A stretch of DNA of 64,000 nt from UBA10649 sp963700745 (GTDB lineage: Bacteria > Actinomycetota > Actinomycetes > S36-B12), in contig CAVOYT010000012.1 in assembly GCA_963700745.1 (NCBI GenBank), positions 403,728 through 467,727 on the forward strand, given 5' to 3'. Below the pieces are notes generated by a model. It saw nothing but the letters and a program-made list of their open reading frames with translations. It made no database searches and was not told where the DNA came from. Both the position numbers and the translations under genes were made by a program. Positions within the stretch are counted from its first letter, which is position 1, and each line of letters starts with the position of its first letter. Shown here piece after piece: positions 1 to 8,906 of this stretch.

Positions 1-1
1 C

Positions 2-640
2 CTGCGCCGTCGCGGATTCGGACGCACCTACGCACTCAACTACTCCCCCTTCACCGACGACATCGCTGACGTCGCCCGTCGCCTGGGGGCGCTGATCGAG
101 GACGTGTGCGAGCAGACCGGGTACGAACGGGTCCACATCATCGGCCACTCCATGGGCGGCCTCATCGCCCGCTACTACGTCCAGCGGCTAGGCGGCGATG
201 CCCACGTGCACACCGTCTGCACCCTCGGCACCCCGCACTGCGGCACTGTGCCGGCCCGGTACGTGCCGTGGCCGGTCATCCGGCAGATGCGTTCGGACAG
301 CCCCATCCTCCGCGAGCTCGACGAGCCCGCGCCCGGCTGCCGGACCCGGTTCATCGCCATCTGGTCTGACCTCGACCAGCTCGTGCTGCCACATCGCAAC
401 GCCCGGATCCAGCACCCGGACCTCAAGGCCCGCAATGTCCTCATCCGGGGAATCGGGCACATGTCCCTTCCGGTCGATCGACGGGTCGTCCACGAGATAT
501 CGACGGCGCTCGCGCAGCTCGACCACGACGGCAGTCAGCTGGAGTCCGGGGTCACCTCTATCGCCAGCACCCCCGGGCGGGCAGCCGGCAACTCGACTAC
601 AGCTTCTCCACCGGGGCGTACCTCAGCAACAACCGCTTGA
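2..640 (+). CDS. alpha/beta-hydrolase, lipase-like (5' partial)
   Basis: The reading frame is open from base 2, so the gene starts upstream of the window; the GTG at 104 is internal. The visible part holds the nucleophile elbow GHSMGG and, about 35 residues later, TLGTPHCGT. This is the pattern of class-2 lipases and PGAP1-like esterases, where the elbow Ser is the nucleophile and a loop after it shapes the acyl pocket. A candidate catalytic Asp (IWSDLDQLV) and His (IRGIGHMSLP) follow in the right order. The last ~40 residues are Ser/Thr/Ala-rich and look non-conserved. The 3' end overlaps the 3' end of the convergent helicase gene by 44 bases. The substrate cannot be deduced, and export cannot be judged without the N-terminus. 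Confidence 0.8.
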   Translation: MRRRGFGRTYALNYSPFTDDIADVARRLGALIEDVCEQTGYERVHIIGHSMGGLIARYYVQRLGGDAHVHTVCTLGTPHCGTVPARYVPWPVIRQMRSDSPILRELDEPAPGCRTRFIAIWSDLDQLVLPHRNARIQHPDLKARNVLIRGIGHMSLPVDRRVVHEISTALAQLDHDGSQLESGVTSIASTPGRAAGNSTTASPPGRTSATTA

Positions 641-2894
641 CCCCGGCAGACCCGAAGTCGATGGTCGCCTCCGACTTGTCCCCGGATCCCGAGGTGGAGA
701 CCACCGTTCCCAGGCCGAACTTCTGGTGCGTGACCCGCTCGCCGGCGTTCAACGACAGCACCGGACCAGTACCCACAACGCGGTCACCGAGCCGGAGCGC
801 GGCGCTGCTGCTGCTCGGCGATGAGCCGTACCCGCCGGACAGCGGACTGCGGCCCACCGGCTCCTCGCGCCGCCATTCGAGGACCTCCTCGGGGATCTCG
901 TCGAGGAATCGGGACGGCGGGTTGAAGGCAGGCGTCCCCCAGGCGGAACGCGTGACCGATCGCGTCACGTAGAGCCGCTGCCGCGCCCGGGTGATGCCCA
1001 CGTATGCCAGCCGACGCTCCTCCTCCAGCTCGCGCGCGTCACCGAGGGACCGCATGTGCGGGAAGACGCCGTCCTCCATGCCGGTGAGGAAGACGATGGG
1101 GAACTCCAGGCCCTTCGCGGTGTGCAGGGTCATCAGCGTGACGACCCCGCCGCTCTCGTCGTCGTCGGGGATCTCGTCGGAGTCGGCGACCAGAGAGACC
1201 CGCTCCAGGAAGTCGGTCAGCGAGCCCTCCGGGTTCTCGGTCGTGAACTCCTGCGCCACCGACTCGAGCTCGGCCAGGTTCTCGACCCGGGTCTCGTCCT
1301 GGGGATCGCTCGACGCCTGCAGTTCGGCGAGGTAGCCGCTCTGCTCGAGCACGGCCTGGAGGACGGTGGCGGGATCGGCGCCGGAGTCGACGATGGTCCG
1401 CAGGTCGGACATGAGCCGGACGAACGCCTCCACGTTCGTCAGAGAGCGGGTGGCGATGCCCGGCGCCTCGGCCGCGCGGTCCAGGGCCGCCGCGAACCCG
1501 ATGCGCTCGCGCTGCGCGAACGCCTCCACCATGGCCTCGGCCCGGTCGCCGATCCCGCGCTTGGGCGTGTTGAGGATGCGGCGCAGGGATACCTCGTCAT
1601 CGGGGTTCGCGAGGGCCCTGAGGTAGGCAATCGCATCGCGGACCTCGCGGCGCTCGTAGAAACGGGTCCCCCCGACGACGCGGTAGGGCAGCCCTACCCT
1701 GATGAAGATCTCCTCGACCGAGCGGGACTGGGCGTTGGTCCGGTAGAAGACGGCGACGTCGGCTGGCCGGAAGCCCTCCTCGTCGGTGAGCCGGTCGATC
1801 TCGGTGGCGATGAAGGACGCCTCGTCATGCTCGTCGTCGGCGACGTAGGCGACGATCGGCTGGCCGGGGCCCGCGTCGGTCCACAGCTTCTTCTCGCGGC
1901 GGCTGGCGTTGCGCGAGATGACCGTGTTCGCGGCGGTCAGGATCGTCTGCGTGGAACGGTAGTTCTGCTCGAGCATGATGGTGGTGGCGTTCGGGTAGTC
2001 GCGCTCGAACTCCTCGATGTTGCGGATGGTCGCGCCGCGGAAGGCGTAGATCGACTGATCGGCGTCGCCCACTACGCACAGCTGTCCGGCCGGAAGGTCG
2101 GGGGTCTCCGGACCGACGAGCTCCTTGATGAGCATGTACTGCGCGTGGTTGGTGTCCTGGTACTCGTCGACAAGGACGTGCCGAAAGCGTCGTCGGTAGT
2201 GCTCGGCCACGTCCGGGAAGAGCTGCAGCACCGCGACCGTGCCGGAGATGAGGTCGTCGAAGTCGAAGGCGTTCGCGCGCCGGAGACGGCGCTGGTACTC
2301 CCCGTAGGCCTCCGCGAGCATCTCCTCCATGTGGTTCGCGGTGCGGCTCGCGTAGGTCTCGTGATCGATCAGCTCGTTCTTGAGGTTGGACACCTGGCCG
2401 AGGAACGAGCGCGGCGTGAACTTCTTCGGGTCCAGGCTCATGTCGCGCAGCACCATCGACATGAGCCGCAGGGAGTCGGCCTGGTCGTAGATCGTGAAGC
2501 TGCTGCTGACGTCGAGACGCGACGACTCGCTGCGCAGGATGCGCACGCAGGCGCTGTGGAAGGTGGACACCCACATGGCGCGGGCCCGACCGCCGACGAG
2601 CTCGGCCACCCGCTCCTTCATCTCGCCGGCAGCCTTGTTCGTGAACGTGATGGCCAGGATCTGGCCGGGCTGGGCGTCGCGCGTGGCCAGCAGGTGAGCG
2701 ACCCGCCGGGTGAGCACGCGCGTCTTCCCCGAGCCGGCGCCAGCCACGATGAGGAGAGGACCCCCGCGGTGCTCGACCGCCGCCCGCTGTGAGGGATTGA
2801 GGTCCTCGACGAGCCTGGCCTCGGCGCTCGCGCGGGGCGCTTCCGCGTCGAGCGAGAGCTGGCCGGACTCGGCAACGATCAGGGGCTCGCTCAC
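597..2894 (-). CDS. pcrA: ATP-dependent DNA helicase PcrA/UvrD
   Basis: This superfamily 1A 3'-5' DNA helicase of 765 residues unwinds DNA in nucleotide-excision and mismatch repair and clears RecA or stalled polymerase. Walker A GAGSGKT lies at residues 52-58, the Walker B/DEXQ-type VDEYQDTN at 242-249, the motif III region VVGDADQSIYAFRG follows, then QNYRST (motif IV) and TLHTAKGLEFPIVFLTG (motif V), with VGITRARQRLYV (motif VI). The C-terminal ~50 residues (GERVTHQKFGLGTVV onwards) match the Tudor-like tail through which PcrA/UvrD contacts RNA polymerase. Length is normal for the family. The ATG at 2894 gives a short N-terminal extension before the Q motif (LNPSQRAAV). Actinobacteria carry several UvrD paralogues; UvrD1/PcrA fits best. 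Confidence 0.95.
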   Translation of the reverse strand: MSEPLIVAESGQLSLDAEAPRASAEARLVEDLNPSQRAAVEHRGGPLLIVAGAGSGKTRVLTRRVAHLLATRDAQPGQILAITFTNKAAGEMKERVAELVGGRARAMWVSTFHSACVRILRSESSRLDVSSSFTIYDQADSLRLMSMVLRDMSLDPKKFTPRSFLGQVSNLKNELIDHETYASRTANHMEEMLAEAYGEYQRRLRRANAFDFDDLISGTVAVLQLFPDVAEHYRRRFRHVLVDEYQDTNHAQYMLIKELVGPETPDLPAGQLCVVGDADQSIYAFRGATIRNIEEFERDYPNATTIMLEQNYRSTQTILTAANTVISRNASRREKKLWTDAGPGQPIVAYVADDEHDEASFIATEIDRLTDEEGFRPADVAVFYRTNAQSRSVEEIFIRVGLPYRVVGGTRFYERREVRDAIAYLRALANPDDEVSLRRILNTPKRGIGDRAEAMVEAFAQRERIGFAAALDRAAEAPGIATRSLTNVEAFVRLMSDLRTIVDSGADPATVLQAVLEQSGYLAELQASSDPQDETRVENLAELESVAQEFTTENPEGSLTDFLERVSLVADSDEIPDDDESGGVVTLMTLHTAKGLEFPIVFLTGMEDGVFPHMRSLGDARELEEERRLAYVGITRARQRLYVTRSVTRSAWGTPAFNPPSRFLDEIPEEVLEWRREEPVGRSPLSGGYGSSPSSSSAALRLGDRVVGTGPVLSLNAGERVTHQKFGLGTVVSTSGSGDKSEATIDFGSAGVKRLLLRYAPVEKL

Positions 2895-2943
2895 CCCCGC
2901 ATCCTAGGCAGCGGCTCCGACGCTCCCCGGCGGGTGCCGTGCG

Positions 2944-4992
2944 CTACCGGCGGACCCAGCCGACGATCTTGATGCGGATCTTGGCCAGTACCGACGGCGC
3001 GACGACGATCTTGCCGTCCGTGCCGATTTCCGCGACCACGAGGCTCGTGTAGGGCTGGTCGGGGACGATGGGTGCCGACCGGGTGCCGGGCGCGGATCCG
3101 TCAAGGCCGTACACCTTCAGGCTGCCCCCTTCGGCGCTCTTGGCCTTCGTGCGCACCTGGAGGATCACCCCGGTGATCTTCTTCCCCTTGCGGGGCAGGC
3201 CAGCGACGCCGGTCACCGGTCCGACCACCAACGGTGTGCTGGCGTCCAGCTTGGCCTTGACGATCCGCTTGGCCGGGACCGTGCGCACCTTGATCGGCTT
3301 CGCGTTCACGGCGTAGCCGAGCACCTCAACGCGCAGTTGGACGGCAGCCTTCTTGGACGTCACGAACTTCACCTGGGCCCCGCTCACCGGAACGACCATG
3401 ACCGCGGTGCGCACGCCCTTCTTGGGGAACTTGAACTTGGCCGTGGCCTCCTTGTCCACGGCGCCGATCCGGACGTTGCCGCGTTTGGTGGCCTCGCGGG
3501 TGGTCACGAGCACGAGGGCGGACGTCGCCTCACCCGGAACCCCGGCCAGCCCGACGACTCGCTCCTCACCCGGCTGCAGCGGCCCCTGTGCCGTCGACTC
3601 GTAGCCGACCTCGGCCCCGATCGAGATGAACTCGTCCACCACGGGTGGCGCGAACTCCTGAGCGGGTGGGGGCGGCGGCTCCGGGGCCGGCGCAGGCGCG
3701 GCGGCCGCAGGTGGCTCCTCGCCCATCGGCAGGCTCTCGCCCGGTGTGGCATCCGTCGTGTTGGGCTGGTCGCCGGCCGGGTAGTACCCGACCACGTCGA
3801 CCGACAGATCCGTCGCGCCGGCCGAGGTGGACAGCGCGATCGTGCCCTGGGACGAGACGGGCACGACGGCGGTCCCGACGGCGTCCATGTTCATGGGGAC
3901 TTTCGCGACGATCTGCGACTTCGACTGGCCCGGGGACCAGATCCGGACGTTCGATGGTGCGTTGGAGGCCATCGCAGTGACCTGCACGGCCACCGCAGCG
4001 ACACCGGTCTCGGGCACGCCACCCAGGCCGGTCACCTTCGCGAAGACGCGATGACTGTCACCGCTCCAGCGGTCCTGCTGGAGCCGGCAGCGCTCCGGCA
4101 CGCCGACCGCCTTGCGCGTGCCCAGAACACGGACCGGACCCACGGGGATGGCCTCCGCGGCACGACCGCCGTCCGGCGTGCTGCCGGAACTGCGAGCGGG
4201 GGCGCAATACGGGCCGTCCATCGCCGTTCCGTCCCAGAAGGACGTGCGCCCACTGGCCCCGTCCCAGGTGAAGGAGATGTGGATGTGGTTGCGATGGCAG
4301 GTGGTGTCACTGCCCTCCGCCGGCGTGGCGAAGCAGCCCTTGAGCTCGGTCCAGCCGCGCTTGATGTCGTAGCCGCGCCAGATCCGGTCGTTCCAGCCGA
4401 TGTACATGACGCCCAGGCGCATGGCGTTGCCGTAGGGGTTGCCGAACTGGTCGGGCCCGAGCAGCCACGCCAGGAAGGTCTCGGCGTTGGCGCGCTGCTG
4501 GGCGTTCCGCACGCTGGTCATCCAGTCGAGCGCCCGGCCCTCCTTGTGCTCGCTCTGGCCACCGATGTTGCAGGCCCGCGGGATCCACACGGTCTGGTCG
4601 GCGCCGTAGGTGGCCTTGATGAGGTCGGCCAGCCGCTGAGTGCCCGGCTTCGGGGTCGGGTCGCATTGCGACTGACCCTCGTACGTCGGGGAGACGTCGT
4701 AGCCCTCGGGAAGCGGTTGCGCGATCGCGGGAACCGCAGCGGGAGGCAGTCCGGTGCCGGGCACCGGCGGGCCGGCGACCTCGCCGGTCCAGTCCGATGG
4801 CTGCCACACGTCCGACCCCTTGGCCCCGGCCGACATCGGCTCGGCCAGATGAAGTCCGGCGACCAGGGACACGCTGACCAGGGCAACTACAGTGCGGTTG
4901 CGGCCCCGGTTCGGTCGTCGCGCACCGCCGGTCCGCGGGCGCCCGAGGACGCGCCGAAGACTGGCACGGTGCCCGTGCCGACGGGGAAGCAC
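2944..4992 (-). CDS. secreted M15-like peptidase with beta-sandwich repeats
   Basis: This is a 682-residue exported protein. An Arg-rich N-region of ~33 residues precedes a hydrophobic stretch (VVALVSVSLVAGLHLA) and an Ala-rich cleavage region. Residues ~95-255 resemble the actinobacterial ARB-07466-type, VanY/M15-like domain: H149 and D156 in SEHKEGRALD and H236/H238 in RNHIHISF would form the zinc site for peptidoglycan peptide cleavage. Downstream are three related beta-rich modules, the first ending VDVVGYYP, separated by a Pro/Ala linker (residues ~420-445). Such modules are common in actinobacterial surface proteins. The GTG start gives the long N-region; no better in-frame start precedes the hydrophobic core. 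Zinc dependence and peptidase activity are inferred from the motif. It may instead be a non-catalytic wall binder. Confidence 0.78.
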   Translation of the reverse strand: MLPRRHGHRASLRRVLGRPRTGGARRPNRGRNRTVVALVSVSLVAGLHLAEPMSAGAKGSDVWQPSDWTGEVAGPPVPGTGLPPAAVPAIAQPLPEGYDVSPTYEGQSQCDPTPKPGTQRLADLIKATYGADQTVWIPRACNIGGQSEHKEGRALDWMTSVRNAQQRANAETFLAWLLGPDQFGNPYGNAMRLGVMYIGWNDRIWRGYDIKRGWTELKGCFATPAEGSDTTCHRNHIHISFTWDGASGRTSFWDGTAMDGPYCAPARSSGSTPDGGRAAEAIPVGPVRVLGTRKAVGVPERCRLQQDRWSGDSHRVFAKVTGLGGVPETGVAAVAVQVTAMASNAPSNVRIWSPGQSKSQIVAKVPMNMDAVGTAVVPVSSQGTIALSTSAGATDLSVDVVGYYPAGDQPNTTDATPGESLPMGEEPPAAAAPAPAPEPPPPPAQEFAPPVVDEFISIGAEVGYESTAQGPLQPGEERVVGLAGVPGEATSALVLVTTREATKRGNVRIGAVDKEATAKFKFPKKGVRTAVMVVPVSGAQVKFVTSKKAAVQLRVEVLGYAVNAKPIKVRTVPAKRIVKAKLDASTPLVVGPVTGVAGLPRKGKKITGVILQVRTKAKSAEGGSLKVYGLDGSAPGTRSAPIVPDQPYTSLVVAEIGTDGKIVVAPSVLAKIRIKIVGWVRR

Positions 4993-5003
4993 GGGGCTAC
5001 TCT

Positions 5004-5017
5004 GTCACGGAAGTGAC
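5004..5017. promoter_or_regulatory. inverted repeat in divergent promoter region
   Basis: GTCAC-ggaa-GTGAC is a perfect 5+4+5 palindrome, 12-25 bases upstream of the secreted M15-like gene's start and in the 174-base gap shared with the divergent PIG-L gene. A further TGTGAC lies at 5030-5035. It could be an operator for a dimeric regulator or a short 5'-leader hairpin. No regulator can be named from the sequence. Confidence 0.35.
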
Positions 5018-5166
5018 GGATGTTACTACTGTGACAAGCAAAGCACGCACCTGTAATTCCGGACAGAATGCACTCACACGGACATTATCGGCGCTGACGC
5101 GGCTCCCACGCGACCCAACGGGAAGACTCGATCCGGCCATAGCCGCTACCCCGATACGCTGCCCCG

Positions 5167-5922
5167 ATGACCGAGACCACGAGCCCGGATCCGCTCCTGC
5201 ACAACCGCGATGGTCACCGGATCGAACGCCTGCTGGCCGTGATGGCGCACCCGGACGACGTCGATTTCGGCGCGGCCGGGACCATCAAGGCCTGGACGGA
5301 CGCGGGTGTCGAGGTCTCCTACTGCCTGATCACCAACGGCGACGCCGGGGGCTTCGACCCCACCGTGCCCCGGTCGCAGATCCCGGGCATCCGCCAGGCC
5401 GAGCAGCGGGCGGCCGGGGCAGCGGTGGGGGTGTCTGACGTCCGCTTCCTGGGCTACCGCGACGGCGAGCTCGCCGTGAGTCACGAGCTGCGTCGCGACA
5501 TCAGCAGGGTGATCCGCCAGGTCCGGCCGGACCGCATGCTGATCCAGTCCCCGGATCGCAACTGGCAGCGCATCCAGGCCTCGCACCCGGACCACCTGGC
5601 CGCCGGAGACGCGGCCATTCAGGCCGTGTACCCGGACGCGCGCAACCCGTTCGCCCATCCGAGCCTGCTGATCGACGAGGGCCTTGAGGACTGGGCGGTG
5701 CCCGAGGTGTGGGTGCTGGCCAGCCCCACCCCGAACCACTGGAACGACATCACCGACAACTTCGACGCGAAGCTCGCCGCGCTGCGCGCCCACGAGAGCC
5801 AGACCGCCCACATGGACGACCTCGCCGAGCGGGTCGGGGGCTGGATGCGCATGCAGGCGGCGCAGGCCGGGATGGCAGAGGGCCGGCTCGCCGAGGCCTT
5901 CATGATCGTCAGCACGGCCTAA
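5167..5922 (+). CDS. PIG-L/LmbE-family deacetylase (MshB-like)
   Basis: This is a zinc-dependent N-acetyl-sugar deacetylase fold protein of 251 residues. AHPDD at residues 27-31 supplies the zinc His/Asp and the catalytic Asp, and HPDH at 140-143 supplies the third zinc ligand region, the signature of the PIG-L (LmbE) superfamily. In actinobacteria this family includes MshB (mycothiol biosynthesis) and Mca (mycothiol S-conjugate amidase). This protein is shorter than both (~300 residues), so I do not assign either. No signal peptide is seen, so it is cytosolic. It is a single gene, divergent from the M15-like gene and followed by a strong bidirectional hairpin. Confidence 0.85.
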   Translation: MTETTSPDPLLHNRDGHRIERLLAVMAHPDDVDFGAAGTIKAWTDAGVEVSYCLITNGDAGGFDPTVPRSQIPGIRQAEQRAAGAAVGVSDVRFLGYRDGELAVSHELRRDISRVIRQVRPDRMLIQSPDRNWQRIQASHPDHLAAGDAAIQAVYPDARNPFAHPSLLIDEGLEDWAVPEVWVLASPTPNHWNDITDNFDAKLAALRAHESQTAHMDDLAERVGGWMRMQAAQAGMAEGRLAEAFMIVSTA

Positions 5923-5940
5923 CCCCTCGCCGAGCCGAGC

Positions 5941-5980
5941 GGCCCGTTGTGGCGGGGTTTCGAGACCGCCACGACGGGCC
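5941..5980. terminator. bidirectional stem-loop terminator
   Basis: A 15-base arm (5941-5955) pairs with 5966-5980, allowing one G-U pair, around the 10-base loop ggtttcgaga. It sits between the convergent 3' ends of the PIG-L gene (5922) and the small membrane-protein gene (6001). There is no long T-tract, as is usual for GC-rich actinobacterial terminators. Confidence 0.8.
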
Positions 5981-6000
5981 ACTCAACGATGGGGCAGGGG

Positions 6001-6360
6001 CTACCAGAAGACGGCGATGACCACGTTCGCCAGCGTGAGCAGGCCGATCGTCGCCCACAGCCCCACCTGCGGCGCGGGTCGCTTCTTGCCCACGAACGCG
6101 AGGACGGCGATCACCACGACGATCGCCAGCTTCACGCCGATCTTGGTGTTGTTCAGCTCCTCCTTCTCCTCGTCGCCGAGGAGGCCACCGGAGATCATCC
6201 CGACCATGATCAGGCCGGTGAGCAGCTGCGTCAGCGCGCCATCCCACATCCAACGGGTGACCGTCTTCTGCGGATCCCTGACCTGCACGAGGAAGGCGCC
6301 CAGCAGCAGGGCAAGGCCCACGAAATGCAGGACGACGACCAGGTTGAACACGAACTCCAT
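6001..6360 (-). CDS. small four-helix membrane protein
   Basis: This is an integral membrane protein of 119 residues with four predicted transmembrane helices: FVFNLVVVLHFVGLALLLG at the N-terminus, LTQLLTGLIMVGMISGG, VKLAIVVVIAVLAFVG and LWATIGLLTLANVVIAVFW. A charged cytoplasmic or external loop (GDEEKEELNNTK) lies between helices 2 and 3. The ATG at 6360 lies just past the guaA stop (6363). An upstream in-frame start at 6372 would overlap guaA by ten bases. The position suggests co-transcription with guaA. A His in helix 1 (LHFVG) might bind haem, but nothing else supports that. No function is recognised. Confidence 0.75.
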   Translation of the reverse strand: MEFVFNLVVVLHFVGLALLLGAFLVQVRDPQKTVTRWMWDGALTQLLTGLIMVGMISGGLLGDEEKEELNNTKIGVKLAIVVVIAVLAFVGKKRPAPQVGLWATIGLLTLANVVIAVFW

Positions 6361-6362
6361 GT

Positions 6363-7937
<1,575 letters not shown>

Positions 7938-7993
7938 CCGGCGAGCCTATCGGCCGCGATCGCGGCCATCGCCGGCCGGCGAACTGGACGGGA

Positions 7994-8281
7994 TCAGGAG
8001 GAGAACGCCCCCAGAAGCACGAGGCCGGCGCCCAGGACCAGGTAGATCAGGACCCCGATCACGATGGTCGCGATGAGCCAACGGCGCGCCCGACGGGAGT
8101 TGCGCGCGGCGTCTGCCGGCCGGCCGTCGAGCAGGGCGCGATTCGTGCGCAGCCCGAAGAAGACGGCCACCAGCCCGACGGGCAGGAAACAGGCCACGGT
8201 CGCGAACAGGCTCCAGCCGAGGTAGGCCCGGGGCGTCGTGGTGGCGGCCGGGGCCTCGGCGGGAGGGGACGGATCAGGCAT
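7994..8281 (-). CDS. CD225/dispanin-family membrane protein
   Basis: This is a 95-residue protein with a Pro/Ala-rich N-terminus, then two hydrophobic segments (YLGWSLFATVACFLPVGLVAVFFG and WLIATIVIGVLIYLVLGAGLVLLG) joined by a basic loop containing NRALLDGRPADAARNSRRARRW. This re-entrant helix/loop/helix layout with a polar loop is that of the CD225 (dispanin) family, common as small actinobacterial membrane proteins of unknown role. It is monocistronic, upstream of guaA with a 56-base gap. The family assignment rests on layout and loop pattern. Confidence 0.75.
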   Translation of the reverse strand: MPDPSPPAEAPAATTTPRAYLGWSLFATVACFLPVGLVAVFFGLRTNRALLDGRPADAARNSRRARRWLIATIVIGVLIYLVLGAGLVLLGAFSS

Positions 8282-8366
8282 CGCTTCGCACCCTAGTGGG
8301 CGGCCACCCTCCCGAGCCTCGCACGAAGTTCTCGAACCACCCGCGCCGGCGCTCCTCTTCGCATAA

Positions 8367-8382
8367 TGTGCTCCGCATCACA
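8367..8382. promoter_or_regulatory. CRP/GlxR-like operator upstream of Mo-hydroxylase operon
   Basis: TGTGCTCCGCATCACA matches the CRP-family consensus TGTGA-N6-TCACA at nine of ten positions, and the symmetry extends to AATGTG-N8-CACATT. It lies about 50 bases before the small-subunit start. A CATAAT (8362-8367), possibly a -10 box, abuts it, so binding there could block as well as activate. Regulation by a CRP/GlxR homologue is inferred. Confidence 0.5.
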
Positions 8383-8431
8383 TTGGTGTCGATACCCGGT
8401 GCGAAGAACTGCTTCGGGGGAAGGAATGCCC

Positions 8432-8906
8432 ATGAAGCCCATCCGCGTCACGGTCGACGGGACTGACTATCACGTCAGAGGTCGAACCTCGAACACTCCT
8501 CGTCCACTGGCTGCGGAACGACCTCGGCAAGGTCGGTACCGTCGTCGGCTGCGACACCTCCAACTGCGGGGCCTGCACGGTCCTGCTCGACGGCCAGAGC
8601 GTGAAGTCCTGCAGCGTCCTCGCCGTCCAGGCCGACGGGTGCGAGATCACCACGATCCAGGGGCTGTCCACCGGCGACGAGTGGCATCCGGTGCAGACCG
8701 CCTTCAAGGAGTGCCACGGCCTGCAGTGCGGGTACTGCACGCCCGGCATGGTGATGTCGACGGTCGACCTGCTCTCGGAGAACCCGAACCCGACCGAGGA
8801 GGAGATCCGCGACGGCCTGCACGGCAACCTGTGCCGCTGCACCGGCTACCACAACATCGTGAAGTCAGTGGCCATGGCGGCCGAGATGATGGGAGGGACG
8901 AAGTGA
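8432..8906 (+). CDS. Mo-hydroxylase small [2Fe-2S] subunit, frameshifted
   Basis: This is the iron-sulfur subunit of a xanthine dehydrogenase/CO dehydrogenase-type enzyme, relaying electrons from the molybdenum centre to FAD. The N-terminal plant-ferredoxin cluster is seen as GCDTSNCGACTVLLDG, and the C-terminal four-helix cluster as CGYCTPGM plus CRCTGYHN. An ATG at 8432 follows the ribosome-binding site GGGGGAAGG. One extra base near 8477 breaks the frame after DYHV; removing it restores continuous family-like sequence (EVEPRTLLVHWLRNDLGK). Reconstructed length is ~158 residues, typical of CoxS-like proteins. The stop overlaps the GTG of the next gene (GTGA). Confidence 0.88.

Noticed and set aside
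1056..2792. A 578-codon plus-strand frame opposite pcrA
   Set aside because: It is a compositional shadow of the helicase gene, with no motif and no ribosome-binding site.
3337..5016. A 559-codon plus-strand frame opposite the M15-like secreted protein
   Set aside because: It is His/Arg/Gly-rich shadow sequence; the minus strand has a signal peptide and catalytic motifs.
4993..5166. c-di-AMP (ydaO-type) riboswitch before the cell-wall gene
   Set aside because: The conserved ydaO core is not visible; only a short GTCAC-N4-GTGAC palindrome is present.
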